A DNA stretch of 64,000 nt, from positions 1-64,000 of the forward strand of contig CAZGKX010000003.1 in NCBI GenBank assembly GCA_964525945.1, read 5' to 3'. The DNA is from CAZGKX01 sp964525945 (lineage in GTDB: Bacteria; Pseudomonadota; Gammaproteobacteria; Legionellales; Legionellaceae). Positions 1-6,930 of this stretch are shown piece by piece. The notes below the pieces were generated by a model. That model was not told the DNA's origin, searched no databases, and saw nothing but the letters and a program-made list of their open reading frames with translations. How positions within the stretch are numbered: position 1 is the first letter of the stretch; every line of letters starts with the position of its first letter. The translations under genes were made by a program, and so were the position numbers.

Positions 1-421
1 TGCTGTGCAAATTGGCGTCAACAGATTGCATTAAGTGAACCAATGGCTCGGGATATACAGGGAAACTATTCATTAAAGAACTTGTAATCCGGGTATCCAA
101 TTGCACTTGTTTCAAAATATCTAAATAAGTATCGATTTGCGACAAACGATGCGTTTTAGCGGTTTTCTCTGCGGACGTTGGCATGTACTTTACATCAAAT
201 TCCAATACCGTTTTATAATTGCTGAGTACCGCAAGGGCAGACCTTTGCTGGTCAGCACCTGCAAGACCAAAAAATTCTTGTAAGGAATACACCGATTTGC
301 ACGTATTATCCAATCCGATTTCAGTACCGCTCATGATGGGCATTAATAAGTGAACTGTATTCGTTTTAGGGTTGATGTATACATACGTGGGTGCTATCGG
401 TTCTTTGACGGGTAGCTCCAT
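1..421 (-). CDS. Hypothetical protein, N-terminal part (runs off the window)
   Basis: An open frame runs from an ATG at 421 leftward to the window edge without a stop (140 codons visible). The product begins MELPVKEPIAPTYVYINP and continues as a mixed, mostly soluble sequence with no signal peptide, membrane segment or motif I recognise. The upstream sequence has only a weak Shine-Dalgarno match (GCGAG). Codon use resembles the neighbouring genes and the frame is uninterrupted over 420 bases, so it is probably real. Function unknown; lineage-specific genes like this are common in Legionellales. Confidence 0.55.
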   Translation of the reverse strand, partial: MELPVKEPIAPTYVYINPKTNTVHLLMPIMSGTEIGLDNTCKSVYSLQEFFGLAGADQQRSALAVLSNYKTVLEFDVKYMPTSAEKTAKTHRLSQIDTYLDILKQVQLDTRITSSLMNSFPVYPEPLVHLMQSVDANLHS

Positions 422-440
422 CTCGCGGTACTTTATTTGG

Positions 441-599
441 TTATCTTGACTTACAGTATAGCACTTTTATCGACAACCGAGGTCTGATGTGGCATTGAGT
501 AGATGAAAATGATTGTTCAACTTTTAATCCAACCATAAGCAAGCGATGAGCTTGTTTCAGGGCAATGATTTCTGCAGATGTGAGTGTTAGTCCGTTCAT
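441..599 (-). pseudogene. Possible IS630-type transposase N-terminal remnant
   Basis: A 52-codon frame begins MNGLTLTSAEIIALKQAHRL. This pattern (short leader, 'LT..E...L...HR') resembles the first helix of the helix-turn-helix domain of IS630-family transposases, which are normally over 300 residues. After about 25 residues the resemblance stops and the frame ends. I saw no terminal inverted repeats. It may be the decayed end of an insertion sequence, or a chance frame; confidence is low. Confidence 0.28.
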
Positions 600-717
600 G
601 CTATATAGAATGTTCCCATTAATTAAAATGGCAAGTAATTTTTGATTAAAAATTCCTAAATTTCATTCGCGAGGCGTATATTTTTATTTTTTAATAAAAA
701 AATTAAAAAGCTCTGGC

Positions 718-903
718 ATGATCATACGAACTTATGGATTCATGGGATTGGGTGCCGCTATCGGTTTTTGGATCCTTGGCTTAATGCATGATCCCTTCAC
801 AAGCTCATTCATAACGCTCGGTATGTGTTTCGCGTTTGCCACATTTATGGTGCTAAAAAGAAACGCTATAAAATTTGCCATAAATCAATATGAAGCATCT
901 TAA
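718..903 (+). CDS. Small membrane protein, unknown
   Basis: This 61-residue protein has two hydrophobic segments (about residues 7-23 and 29-45) separated by the short polar loop HDPFTSS, followed by a basic tail with KRN and ending NQYEAS. That suggests a two-helix inner-membrane hairpin. The ribosome binding site is weak. It lies directly upstream of the rpsB promoter in the same direction and ends four bases before the -35 element, so it is unlikely to share the rpsB transcript. No family recognised. Confidence 0.4.
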   Translation: MIIRTYGFMGLGAAIGFWILGLMHDPFTSSFITLGMCFAFATFMVLKRNAIKFAINQYEAS

Positions 904-906
904 TTA

Positions 907-935
907 TTGCTGTTGGACGGCAGTTGTGATATAAA
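907..935 (+). promoter_or_regulatory. rpsB operon promoter
   Basis: A -35 TTGCTG (907-912), a 17-base spacer and a -10 TATAAA (930-935) are followed by the GC-rich discriminator TAGCGCGC. A GC-rich discriminator is typical of promoters for ribosome-related operons under growth-rate and ppGpp control. Transcription would start near 942, giving a leader of about 114 bases before rpsB. Confidence 0.55.
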
Positions 936-981
936 TAGCGCGCTTTTAACTACACACACGTTTCGTCACATGTAGCGGGGT

Positions 982-1045
982 CCCGGACTTAAAGAATGGT
1001 CTTTCTATCCGGGTGTTATATGGGAAACGTGGAGGCATAACCCTG
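982..1045 (+). promoter_or_regulatory. Structured rpsB leader
   Basis: The leader contains a strong hairpin: outer stem CCCGGA (982-987) with TCCGGG (1008-1013), inner stem AAAGA with TCTTT, loop ATGG. A GTGGAGGCATAACCC stretch follows, just before the rpsB ribosome binding site. In gammaproteobacteria the rpsB leader is the site where S2 represses its own operon. The position and fold fit that role; the function is inferred. Confidence 0.45.
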
Positions 1046-1055
1046 GAGATAAATC

Positions 1056-1808
1056 ATGAAAATTAGTATGCGCGAATTACTGGAAGCGGGGGCACATTTT
1101 GGCCATAGAACACGCTTCTGGAATCCTAAAATGGCTGAATACATTTTCGGTTCAAGAAACAAAATTCATATCATTGATCTTGAAAAAACCATGCCTTTGT
1201 TAAACGATGCGTTGAACCACGTCGGTCGTCTAGCGAGCAACAAAGCTAAAATTTTATTCGTGGGAACGAAGCGAGCTGCTCAAGAAAGCATTCGTGAACA
1301 CGCGAAGCGTTGTGGCATGCCTTACGTTGATCACCGTTGGTTAGGCGGCATGTTGACGAACTATAAAACGGTTCGACAGTCTATTTTCCGTTTGAAAGAG
1401 TTAAAAAAATTAAGAGATGAAACCAATTTCTCTGGAATGATTAAAAAAGAAGCATTGATGCTGGCCCGCGAGTTGGAAAAATTAGAGCGAAGCTTGGGTG
1501 GTATTCAAGATATGGGTGGTTTGCCTGATGCTTTGTTTGTGATTGACGTTGGTTTTGAACACATTGCTGTTGAAGAAGCCCGTCGGTTAAAAATCCCTGT
1601 CATCGGTATTGTTGATACCAATAACAATCCTGAAAACATTGATTACATCATTCCTGGCAATGATGATTCTATGCGTGCTGTTGATATTTATATCCGTGCT
1701 GTGGCCGATGCTATTTTAGACGCAAAACAAGGCAACACAGTGGGCGGAACTGAAGCTGAATTCATTGAAGTGACAGCTGAGCAAGCCTCCAAAGAAACTG
1801 ACAAATAA
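1056..1808 (+). CDS. rpsB: 30S ribosomal protein S2
   Basis: Protein S2 of the small ribosomal subunit, 250 residues (usual length about 240-260). The N-terminal signature runs MRELLEAGAHFGHRTRFWNP with the following NKIHIIDLEKT, and the second conserved block RWLGGMLTN is present near residue 97. ATG 1056 has a good upstream GGAG. It is the first gene of the conserved rpsB-tsf-pyrH-frr cluster, 14 bases before tsf, and is probably autoregulated through the leader. Confidence 0.98.
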   Translation: MKISMRELLEAGAHFGHRTRFWNPKMAEYIFGSRNKIHIIDLEKTMPLLNDALNHVGRLASNKAKILFVGTKRAAQESIREHAKRCGMPYVDHRWLGGMLTNYKTVRQSIFRLKELKKLRDETNFSGMIKKEALMLARELEKLERSLGGIQDMGGLPDALFVIDVGFEHIAVEEARRLKIPVIGIVDTNNNPENIDYIIPGNDDSMRAVDIYIRAVADAILDAKQGNTVGGTEAEFIEVTAEQASKETDK

Positions 1809-1822
1809 TTGGGAATTTAACT

Positions 1823-2704
1823 ATGACAATTAGTGCCTCAATGGTGATGAAATTACGCGAGCGTACTGGCGCAGGTATGATGGAATGCAAGAAATTTTTA
1901 CTTGCAACCAATGGTGATATAGACCTCGCCATCACCGAAATGCGTAAAGCGGGTCAAGCAAAGGCTGATAAAAAAGCTGACCGCGTGGCTGCAGAAGGTG
2001 TGATCGTTGTTATGCGGTCCACCGATGGACGTCGTGCTGTTATGTTGGAAATCAACAGTGAAACTGACTTTGTTGCTCGTGATGGCAACTTCACCGCATT
2101 TGCTACTCAAACGGCGGAAGCGGCTTTAACGTCTGGAACTGAGTGTGTTAATGAATTGGCGAAACAAAAAGTCGCAGGTCAAGAGCAAACGGTTGAGCAA
2201 GCAAGACAAACTCTGGTGGCTAAAATTGGTGAAAACATCAAATTGCGCCGTATCAAGCAATTGCAAAATGATGGCCCCATTGGCTTCTATTTGCATGGTT
2301 CACGCATCGGTGTTTTGGTTGCGTTGAAAGGTGGCGACGAAGCATTGGCAAAAGACATTGCTATGCACATTGCTGCTAGTCGGCCTTTGGTTGTTACTCG
2401 GGATCAAGTCTCGGCTGAATTGATTGACAATGAGCGTGAAATCTTTATTGCGCAAGCCCGTGAAAGCGGCAAAGCTCAAGAAATCATTGATAAAATGATT
2501 GAAGGCCGTATCAGTAAATTTATGGATGAAGTGAGCTTATTGGGTCAGGCGTTTGTAAAAGATTCCAATGTGAAAGTAGGGCAACTTTTGAAGCAAAAAA
2601 ATGCTGAAGTGATTTCCTTTACGCGCTTTGAAGTCGGTGAAGGTATCGAGAAAAAAGAAGATAATTTTGTTGAAGAAGTAATGGCACAGGTTCGTGAACA
2701 ATGA
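1823..2704 (+). CDS. tsf: Elongation factor Ts
   Basis: The guanine nucleotide exchange factor that recharges EF-Tu, 293 residues. It has the N-terminal UBA-like domain with the signature LRERTGAGMMECKKFL, then the TDFVARD motif that contacts EF-Tu (INSETDFVARDGNF, near residue 80), then the two core subdomains. Its TGA overlaps the pyrH start (ATGA at 2701), so the two are translationally coupled. Confidence 0.98.
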   Translation: MTISASMVMKLRERTGAGMMECKKFLLATNGDIDLAITEMRKAGQAKADKKADRVAAEGVIVVMRSTDGRRAVMLEINSETDFVARDGNFTAFATQTAEAALTSGTECVNELAKQKVAGQEQTVEQARQTLVAKIGENIKLRRIKQLQNDGPIGFYLHGSRIGVLVALKGGDEALAKDIAMHIAASRPLVVTRDQVSAELIDNEREIFIAQARESGKAQEIIDKMIEGRISKFMDEVSLLGQAFVKDSNVKVGQLLKQKNAEVISFTRFEVGEGIEKKEDNFVEEVMAQVREQ

Positions 2705-3446
2705 TGAACGATAATCAACCGAAACTTAAATACAAACGTATTTTGTTGAAATGCAGCGGCGAAGCTTTAATGGGGCAATTGCATTTCGGTATAGATCCAT
2801 CTGTGTTGGACAAAATAGCCACCGATGTGGCTGAGCTCATTCAGATGGGTGTTGAGGTTGGTTTAGTGATTGGTGGTGGCAACTTGTTCCGTGGCAAAGC
2901 CCTTTCGAAAGTTGGGCTTGGCCGCGTGACAGGTGATCATATGGGCATGCTGGCAACGGTTATGAATGCCTTGGCGTTGCGAGATGCTTTGGAGCGCATT
3001 GATTTACCTGCTCGTATTATGTCTGCAATTCCCATGATAGGTGTGGTGGATTCTTACCATCGCCGCAAAGCCATCACCCATTTAAAAAATGGCCATGTCG
3101 TTATTTTTGCTGCAGGCACCGGTAATCCTTTTTTCACAACGGATACCGCTGCTTGCTTGCGCGCCATTGAAGTGGGTGCAGATGTNNNNNNNNNNTGCTG
3201 AAAGCAACGAAGGTGGATGGCATTTATTCTGCCGACCCTGTTAAAGATCCAAGTGCTATGCGTTATGATTATCTAACTTACAATGATGTGTTGATCAAAG
3301 GTTTAGAAGTCATGGATTCCACCGCTATATGCCTTTGCCAAGATCAAGGCATGCCTTTGCAAGTGTTTGATATGAATGCTCCGAATGCGTTAAAAAAGAT
3401 TGTAATGGGTGAAAACGTAGGGACTGTCGTAGGAGGCCAACGATGA
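2701..3446 (+). CDS. pyrH: UMP kinase (contains an assembly gap)
   Basis: Uridylate kinase converts UMP to UDP and feeds pyrimidine nucleotide synthesis. The amino-acid-kinase fold is clear: RILLKCSGEAL, GVEVGLVIGGGNLFRG, HLKNGHVVIFAAGTGNPFFTTD, then after the gap LKATKVDGIYSADPVKDP and a C-terminus ending VMGENVGTVVGGQR. Ten N at 3186-3195 break the frame. Family alignment (D-V-x-L-K) suggests only about two bases are really missing, because TG-CTG-AAA continues directly, so the gene is probably intact at about 245 residues. It overlaps tsf and frr by ATGA. Confidence 0.95.
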
Positions 3447-4000
3447 TCAATGAGATTAAATTGGATGCTGAAAAACGCATGAAAAAAACGGTCGAATCTT
3501 TGCAACATGAGATGACTAAAATTCGAACCGGACGCGCGAATGCGAGTTTCTTGGACCATGTGGTGGTGGATTATTATGGTAATCTCACACCGTTGAACCA
3601 AGTCGCCACGGTAAACAGCAGTGATGCTCGCACGTTGTTGGTGACACCTTTTGAGAAATCAATGGTTGCTGCCATTGAAAAAGCTATTTTGACATCGGAT
3701 TTGGGTTTGAACCCAGCCACAGCGGGAACCGCTATTCGGGTGCCGATGCCTGCTTTAACGGAAGAGCGTCGTAAAGAAATGATTAAAGTTGTTCGAGCAG
3801 AAGCGGAGCAAGGGCGCGTGTCGGTGCGCAATATTCGCCGAGATGCCAACAATGATCTGAAAGAATTGGTTAAAGGCAAAGAAATATCTGAAGACGATGA
3901 ACGTCGGGCCAATGATGCAATTCAAAAATTAACCGATAAATACATTGCTGAAATTGAGGTCGTGTTAGGCAACAAAGAAAAAGATTTATTGGAAATTTAA
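3443..4000 (+). CDS. frr: Ribosome recycling factor
   Basis: RRF splits post-termination ribosomes together with EF-G. At 185 residues it has the normal length. It shows the family pattern MKKTVESLQHEMTKIRTGRA near the start, LNPATAGTAIRVPMPALTEERR in the middle and NDLKELVKGKEISEDDERRA near the end. The ATG overlaps the pyrH stop, so it belongs to the same operon. The uppS-cdsA-dxr genes that often follow frr are absent here; the next gene is on the opposite strand. Confidence 0.98.
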   Translation: MINEIKLDAEKRMKKTVESLQHEMTKIRTGRANASFLDHVVVDYYGNLTPLNQVATVNSSDARTLLVTPFEKSMVAAIEKAILTSDLGLNPATAGTAIRVPMPALTEERRKEMIKVVRAEAEQGRVSVRNIRRDANNDLKELVKGKEISEDDERRANDAIQKLTDKYIAEIEVVLGNKEKDLLEI

Positions 4001-4020
4001 ACAGTCTATCACTGATCATC

Positions 4021-4043
4021 GTTCCGCAAGCCTATTGCGGGAC
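4021..4043 (+). terminator. Hairpin after frr
   Basis: GTTCCGCAA (4021-4029) pairs with TTGCGGGAC (4035-4043) around the loop GCCTA: nine pairs with one G-U. It lies 20 bases after the frr stop, where the rpsB operon should end, and between convergent genes. There is no clean T-run behind it, so termination may be Rho-assisted. Confidence 0.4.
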
Positions 4044-4064
4044 GTTGGCTTGTTGAGGCACTGA

Positions 4065-4847
4065 CTATTTTAATTCTGCAACACAACCCCAATCTGACGT
4101 CCACGTTATTTTTTTTACCCCACTTGAGGGTTGTTGAAGCAATTCCAACAGCGGCGAAATGGATTCACCATGGTAAGCTAAAATCACCAAATTCGTTGTT
4201 TTTCTAATCGGGAAACATACCGTACAACCCTTAAATTCGTTTTGAAGCAAATGCAAAAAAGAGCGATGATCAGCGGTATCGGCGACATTAATGGCAAAAA
4301 ATCCTCCTGGGTGCAGCAATTCTCGGCATTGTTTAAAAAAGGCAAGGTTGTTGCAGTGTTTGGGAAAGGCATGGCTATTAAAAAGATCCACCATTAAATG
4401 CTGGTATTTTTGATGGCATGTTTGAACATATTCACCGGCATCGCAATGCAACACCTGCAAATTTTTTAAGGTGTTTATCTGGAAATATGTTCGCGCAAGT
4501 TCGATGATTTCAGGGTTGTTTTCCACGGCCACCAACGTGCTCTTTTTGATAAAAGGCTGCAGCGCATGAGCAACCCCAGCTCCTCCTAAACCCAGCATGC
4601 ACGTGTCTCCCGGTGCTAAGCGTGCTGCTATTGTAAACGGAAGGATATAACACAACCCCGGTTTTGATGGTTGCTTTTTGTGCAGCAACGTTTGAATATC
4701 GGTATTGCCAAAGGTCAGCCATCGAAAAAAATAATTTTGATGCACTTCAATGCCGCTGGCTGAGCGATGAACGCATGTTCCCCAACGGGTTTTCCAATAT
4801 TTGTGCATAGCCTTTGTAAACTCAATTCTCGATGTGGATTGCCTCAT
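4065..4847 (-). CDS. Spermidine-synthase-like methyltransferase-fold protein
   Basis: This 260-residue protein has the Rossmann core of the spermidine/spermine synthase family: glycine-rich CMLGLGGAGVAHAL (about 84-97), then VAVENNPEIIELARTYF with the acidic residue that binds the nucleoside, and LHPGGFFAINV. The acidic gate-keeper loop of true SpeE enzymes (D-S/T-x-D-P) is replaced by VDLFNSHAFP, so polyamine synthesis is doubtful. It may be one of the SpeE-like proteins of unknown substrate. The start may be ATG 4847 or the internal ATG 13 codons later, which has an AAAGG upstream. It is convergent with frr. Confidence 0.7.
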   Translation of the reverse strand: MRQSTSRIEFTKAMHKYWKTRWGTCVHRSASGIEVHQNYFFRWLTFGNTDIQTLLHKKQPSKPGLCYILPFTIAARLAPGDTCMLGLGGAGVAHALQPFIKKSTLVAVENNPEIIELARTYFQINTLKNLQVLHCDAGEYVQTCHQKYQHLMVDLFNSHAFPKHCNNLAFFKQCRELLHPGGFFAINVADTADHRSFLHLLQNEFKGCTVCFPIRKTTNLVILAYHGESISPLLELLQQPSSGVKKITWTSDWGCVAELK

Positions 4848-4891
4848 TATGGTGTTTAACGCCTATCTAAATCAACAGGATGTGACCGCAG

Positions 4892-5032
4892 ATGCATGAC
4901 ATTGATAAAATTCTAGACAAAATTAAGGCAATCGGTGCTGTAATCGAGTAGTACAAAGAGACTTTGATCGCAAACCGACACGAAGAAGAGGCGCATTGTG
5001 GTGAATGGTTATTCATTCATGTGGGTAACTAA
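4892..5032 (+). pseudogene. Small gene split by an in-frame stop (tentative)
   Basis: ATG 4892 opens a frame reading MHDIDKILDKIKAIGAVIE, then TAG (4949-4951). The same frame stays open for 26 further codons (YKETLIANRHEEEAHCGEWL and on) to TAA at 5030-5032. An AGGA lies upstream. The combined 46-codon frame looks more protein-like than random, so this may be a small gene with a nonsense mutation, or the tail of a lost gene. Very weak evidence. Confidence 0.2.
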
Positions 5033-5454
5033 TCAATAAAAGTTACAGGGGATACTTTGAACCGGTCAGAAAGTTTTCTTATCTGTGTAACATTCAATTG
5101 ACGCTTACCATTTAAAATCTCCGAAACAACCCCCTGACTTCCAATTTCATTTTTCAAATCATTTTGATTTAAAGCATGTTGTTCCATCAAAAATTTTAAA
5201 GCATCAATGCCGGTTCCTTCTTCTAAGAACTGATGGTGTTCATCATCATAAATAGAGATCATATGACTTATTACATCTATAAGCCCCATGAGCTCATGAG
5301 ATTGATCGTCTCCAACAACATCAAGAAGGTTATCAAGTAAGCTAGATAATTTTTCATAATCATCCGTATTTTGAGGCTCATGAACAACAGGAGAAATTTT
5401 TTTCCAGGATTGGATAGTATCTTGTATAAAATCATTATGTGCTAAAGCAGTCAT
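5029..5454 (-). CDS. higA: HigA-type antitoxin (HTH, COG5499-like)
   Basis: Antitoxin of a type II toxin-antitoxin pair, 141 residues. The first two thirds are acidic and helical. The C-terminus holds an XRE-type helix-turn-helix: LNQNDLKNEIGSQGVVSEIL followed by NGKRQLNVTQIRKLSDRF, the arrangement typical of HigA proteins that pair with HigB. It starts two bases after the toxin stop, in the toxin-first order usual for higBA. It is expected to bind the 17-bp palindrome in the shared promoter and repress the pair. Confidence 0.85.
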   Translation of the reverse strand: MTALAHNDFIQDTIQSWKKISPVVHEPQNTDDYEKLSSLLDNLLDVVGDDQSHELMGLIDVISHMISIYDDEHHQFLEEGTGIDALKFLMEQHALNQNDLKNEIGSQGVVSEILNGKRQLNVTQIRKLSDRFKVSPVTFID

Positions 5455-5456
5455 AT

Positions 5457-5744
5457 TTATTTCCTCCAGTCGCCCTTATCATATTCTTTATGGGGTAAAA
5501 TGTGGCGAATATATAATTTCTTTCGATTAAAATGGATGCTTGCTATCAGTCTCAGCTTATTGCCCCCAATATCAAAAATATACAGTTCTCCAACTTTATC
5601 AACACTATTAAAAGATGCTTTTAAATCAGCGTAACTTTTGAACTCATTGTTTTTTATAATTTTATGCCAGCCAAGCAAAGCGGTTGCACATTCAGGATGT
5701 AAGACTCTTGCTTCTTCAATTCTTCTTTTTGTTATTATGTGCAT
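5457..5744 (-). CDS. higB: HigB-type mRNA interferase toxin
   Basis: Ribosome-dependent mRNA endonuclease of the HigB_toxin family (RelE-like fold), 95 residues. It shows the family layout: MHIITKRRIEEA at the start, a central FKSYADLKASFNSVDKVG, the core IGGNKLRLIASIHF and the end RHILPHKEYDKGDW, with the conserved HKEYDK close to the C-terminus. It is transcribed before higA from a promoter carrying the operator. It appears intact. Confidence 0.88.
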   Translation of the reverse strand: MHIITKRRIEEARVLHPECATALLGWHKIIKNNEFKSYADLKASFNSVDKVGELYIFDIGGNKLRLIASIHFNRKKLYIRHILPHKEYDKGDWRK

Positions 5745-5771
5745 AATAATTAATCACCACTGTTCAATTTA

Positions 5772-5800
5772 AGTTTATCTCAAAATGAGATATTCCGCAA
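5772..5800 (-). promoter_or_regulatory. higBA promoter with 17-bp operator
   Basis: Read on the minus strand: -35 TTGCGG (5795-5800), a 17-base spacer, -10 TAAACT (5772-5777). The spacer and part of the -10 are covered by a perfect palindrome, TATCTCA-AAA-TGAGATA (5776-5792). This is where an antitoxin dimer would block RNA polymerase, so higBA is probably autorepressed. Confidence 0.65.
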
Positions 5801-6191
5801 TTTTATATACAAATTGGGGTGTTGATCTGGCATAGGCAGATAATATGATCAAAATAATTCCAAAAGGGCTGTTTTCGTATAAATAAAGACCTGATTCATT
5901 CAAATATAATGGATTAATTCAACCTCTCAGTCCATGAGGAATTTTTTCTAATTTTGAAAAGCCGGCCTTGCCCCCGTTGCGACCAACGAATGCCTGCGCA
6001 TCGACCATGTGGTCCAGCGATCTCACTTGGAACATGGATCTCTGCCTTCGCCAGGAATTCGACAAGGTGGTCAATGGTCGGAACGGCGGCTAAGGTCTAA
6101 AAGTACCCGTATTATAAGGATAGCAATCCAAATGTGTTCGTTGTAGTATATTTTGTTGGAATTTGACAAGTAACTTTAGCAGGGATTTGCG
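5801..6191. other. Intergenic region with a GC-rich foreign-looking patch
   Basis: No gene is supported here. From 5801 to about 5955 the sequence is AT-rich with weak promoter-like stretches. From about 5956 to 6097 it becomes distinctly GC-richer (GCCGGCCTTGCCCCCGTTGC and on to GGAACGGCGGCTAAGG), then drops back to AT-rich sequence just before the barrel protein gene. Short frames cross the patch on both strands but none has a recognisable protein. It may be a fragment of a transferred element. Confidence 0.4.
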
Positions 6192-6905
6192 ATGAAAAAA
6201 TTTACTTTGAGTGCCGTTGTATTTTCGATATTTAGTTTCTCTTCTTCGTATGCAGGAGTCTATGGGGCACTTAATTTGGGTGCCAATTTTGTAAGTACTT
6301 CCAAGCATTTAACGTATCCTTTAGACACTACTCCGTTTAGCCATTACGACTATACTTCGGCTTATAATAATTTTCATGGTCAATTGGCTTTAGGGTACGA
6401 TATCCCTGTACAAAGTCGTTTTAAGGTTGCAGTGGAAGGTGATGTTGAATTATTTGAAGGTAAATCCAATGCAACGATTACGAACTGGTTTTCAACCAAC
6501 TCCGCTAATGCGACAGAATACTTCAATTATGGTTGGAATGTTTTTATCTTGCCTGAATACCAATTGAATAATTTTACCCAACTGTTTATAGGTCCTGGGG
6601 TTGCATTTAGTCAATATCATTTCGGTTCTAATCATGCCCCCACGGGTGGAAACCTTGGTTTTACTGGCCAAAATACTTCGTGGTTAACAGGGTGGGGATT
6701 TAAAGCAGGTACTTCGCTTATGCTTCAGCAAAATATCGATCTCTTATTGACGTACCAATTTATGAGTTATCCCTCTGTAACAAAAACGGCTGTCGAGCCA
6801 TTATCAGCGAGCCCGGTGCGGTCAAAATATCAACCAACTGCGAATATTGCGATGCTAGGCATAAAATACGTGTTTGAGCGTGACCATCTGGGTTCACAAA
6901 AATAA
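6192..6905 (+). CDS. Outer-membrane beta-barrel protein
   Basis: A 237-residue protein with a signal peptide (MKKFTLSAVVFSIFSFSSSYA, cleavage after SYA). The mature part alternates hydrophobic and polar residues and is rich in Tyr, Phe, Asn and Gly (GALNLGANFV, GQLALGYDIPV, FKVAVEGDVELFEG, NIAMLGIKYVF). That fits a small eight-strand barrel of the OmpA-like/OmpW-like superfamily. Its neighbour 25 bases downstream is a secreted metalloprotease in the same direction, so the two may be co-transcribed. The ligand or role is not evident. Confidence 0.7.
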   Translation: MKKFTLSAVVFSIFSFSSSYAGVYGALNLGANFVSTSKHLTYPLDTTPFSHYDYTSAYNNFHGQLALGYDIPVQSRFKVAVEGDVELFEGKSNATITNWFSTNSANATEYFNYGWNVFILPEYQLNNFTQLFIGPGVAFSQYHFGSNHAPTGGNLGFTGQNTSWLTGWGFKAGTSLMLQQNIDLLLTYQFMSYPSVTKTAVEPLSASPVRSKYQPTANIAMLGIKYVFERDHLGSQK

Positions 6906-6930
6906 TAGTTTAATAACAAAGGATTAAGGC

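Noticed and set aside
4065..4847. Annotation as spermidine synthase proper
   Set aside because: The acidic gate-keeper loop needed for putrescine aminopropylation is not present, so only the fold is called.
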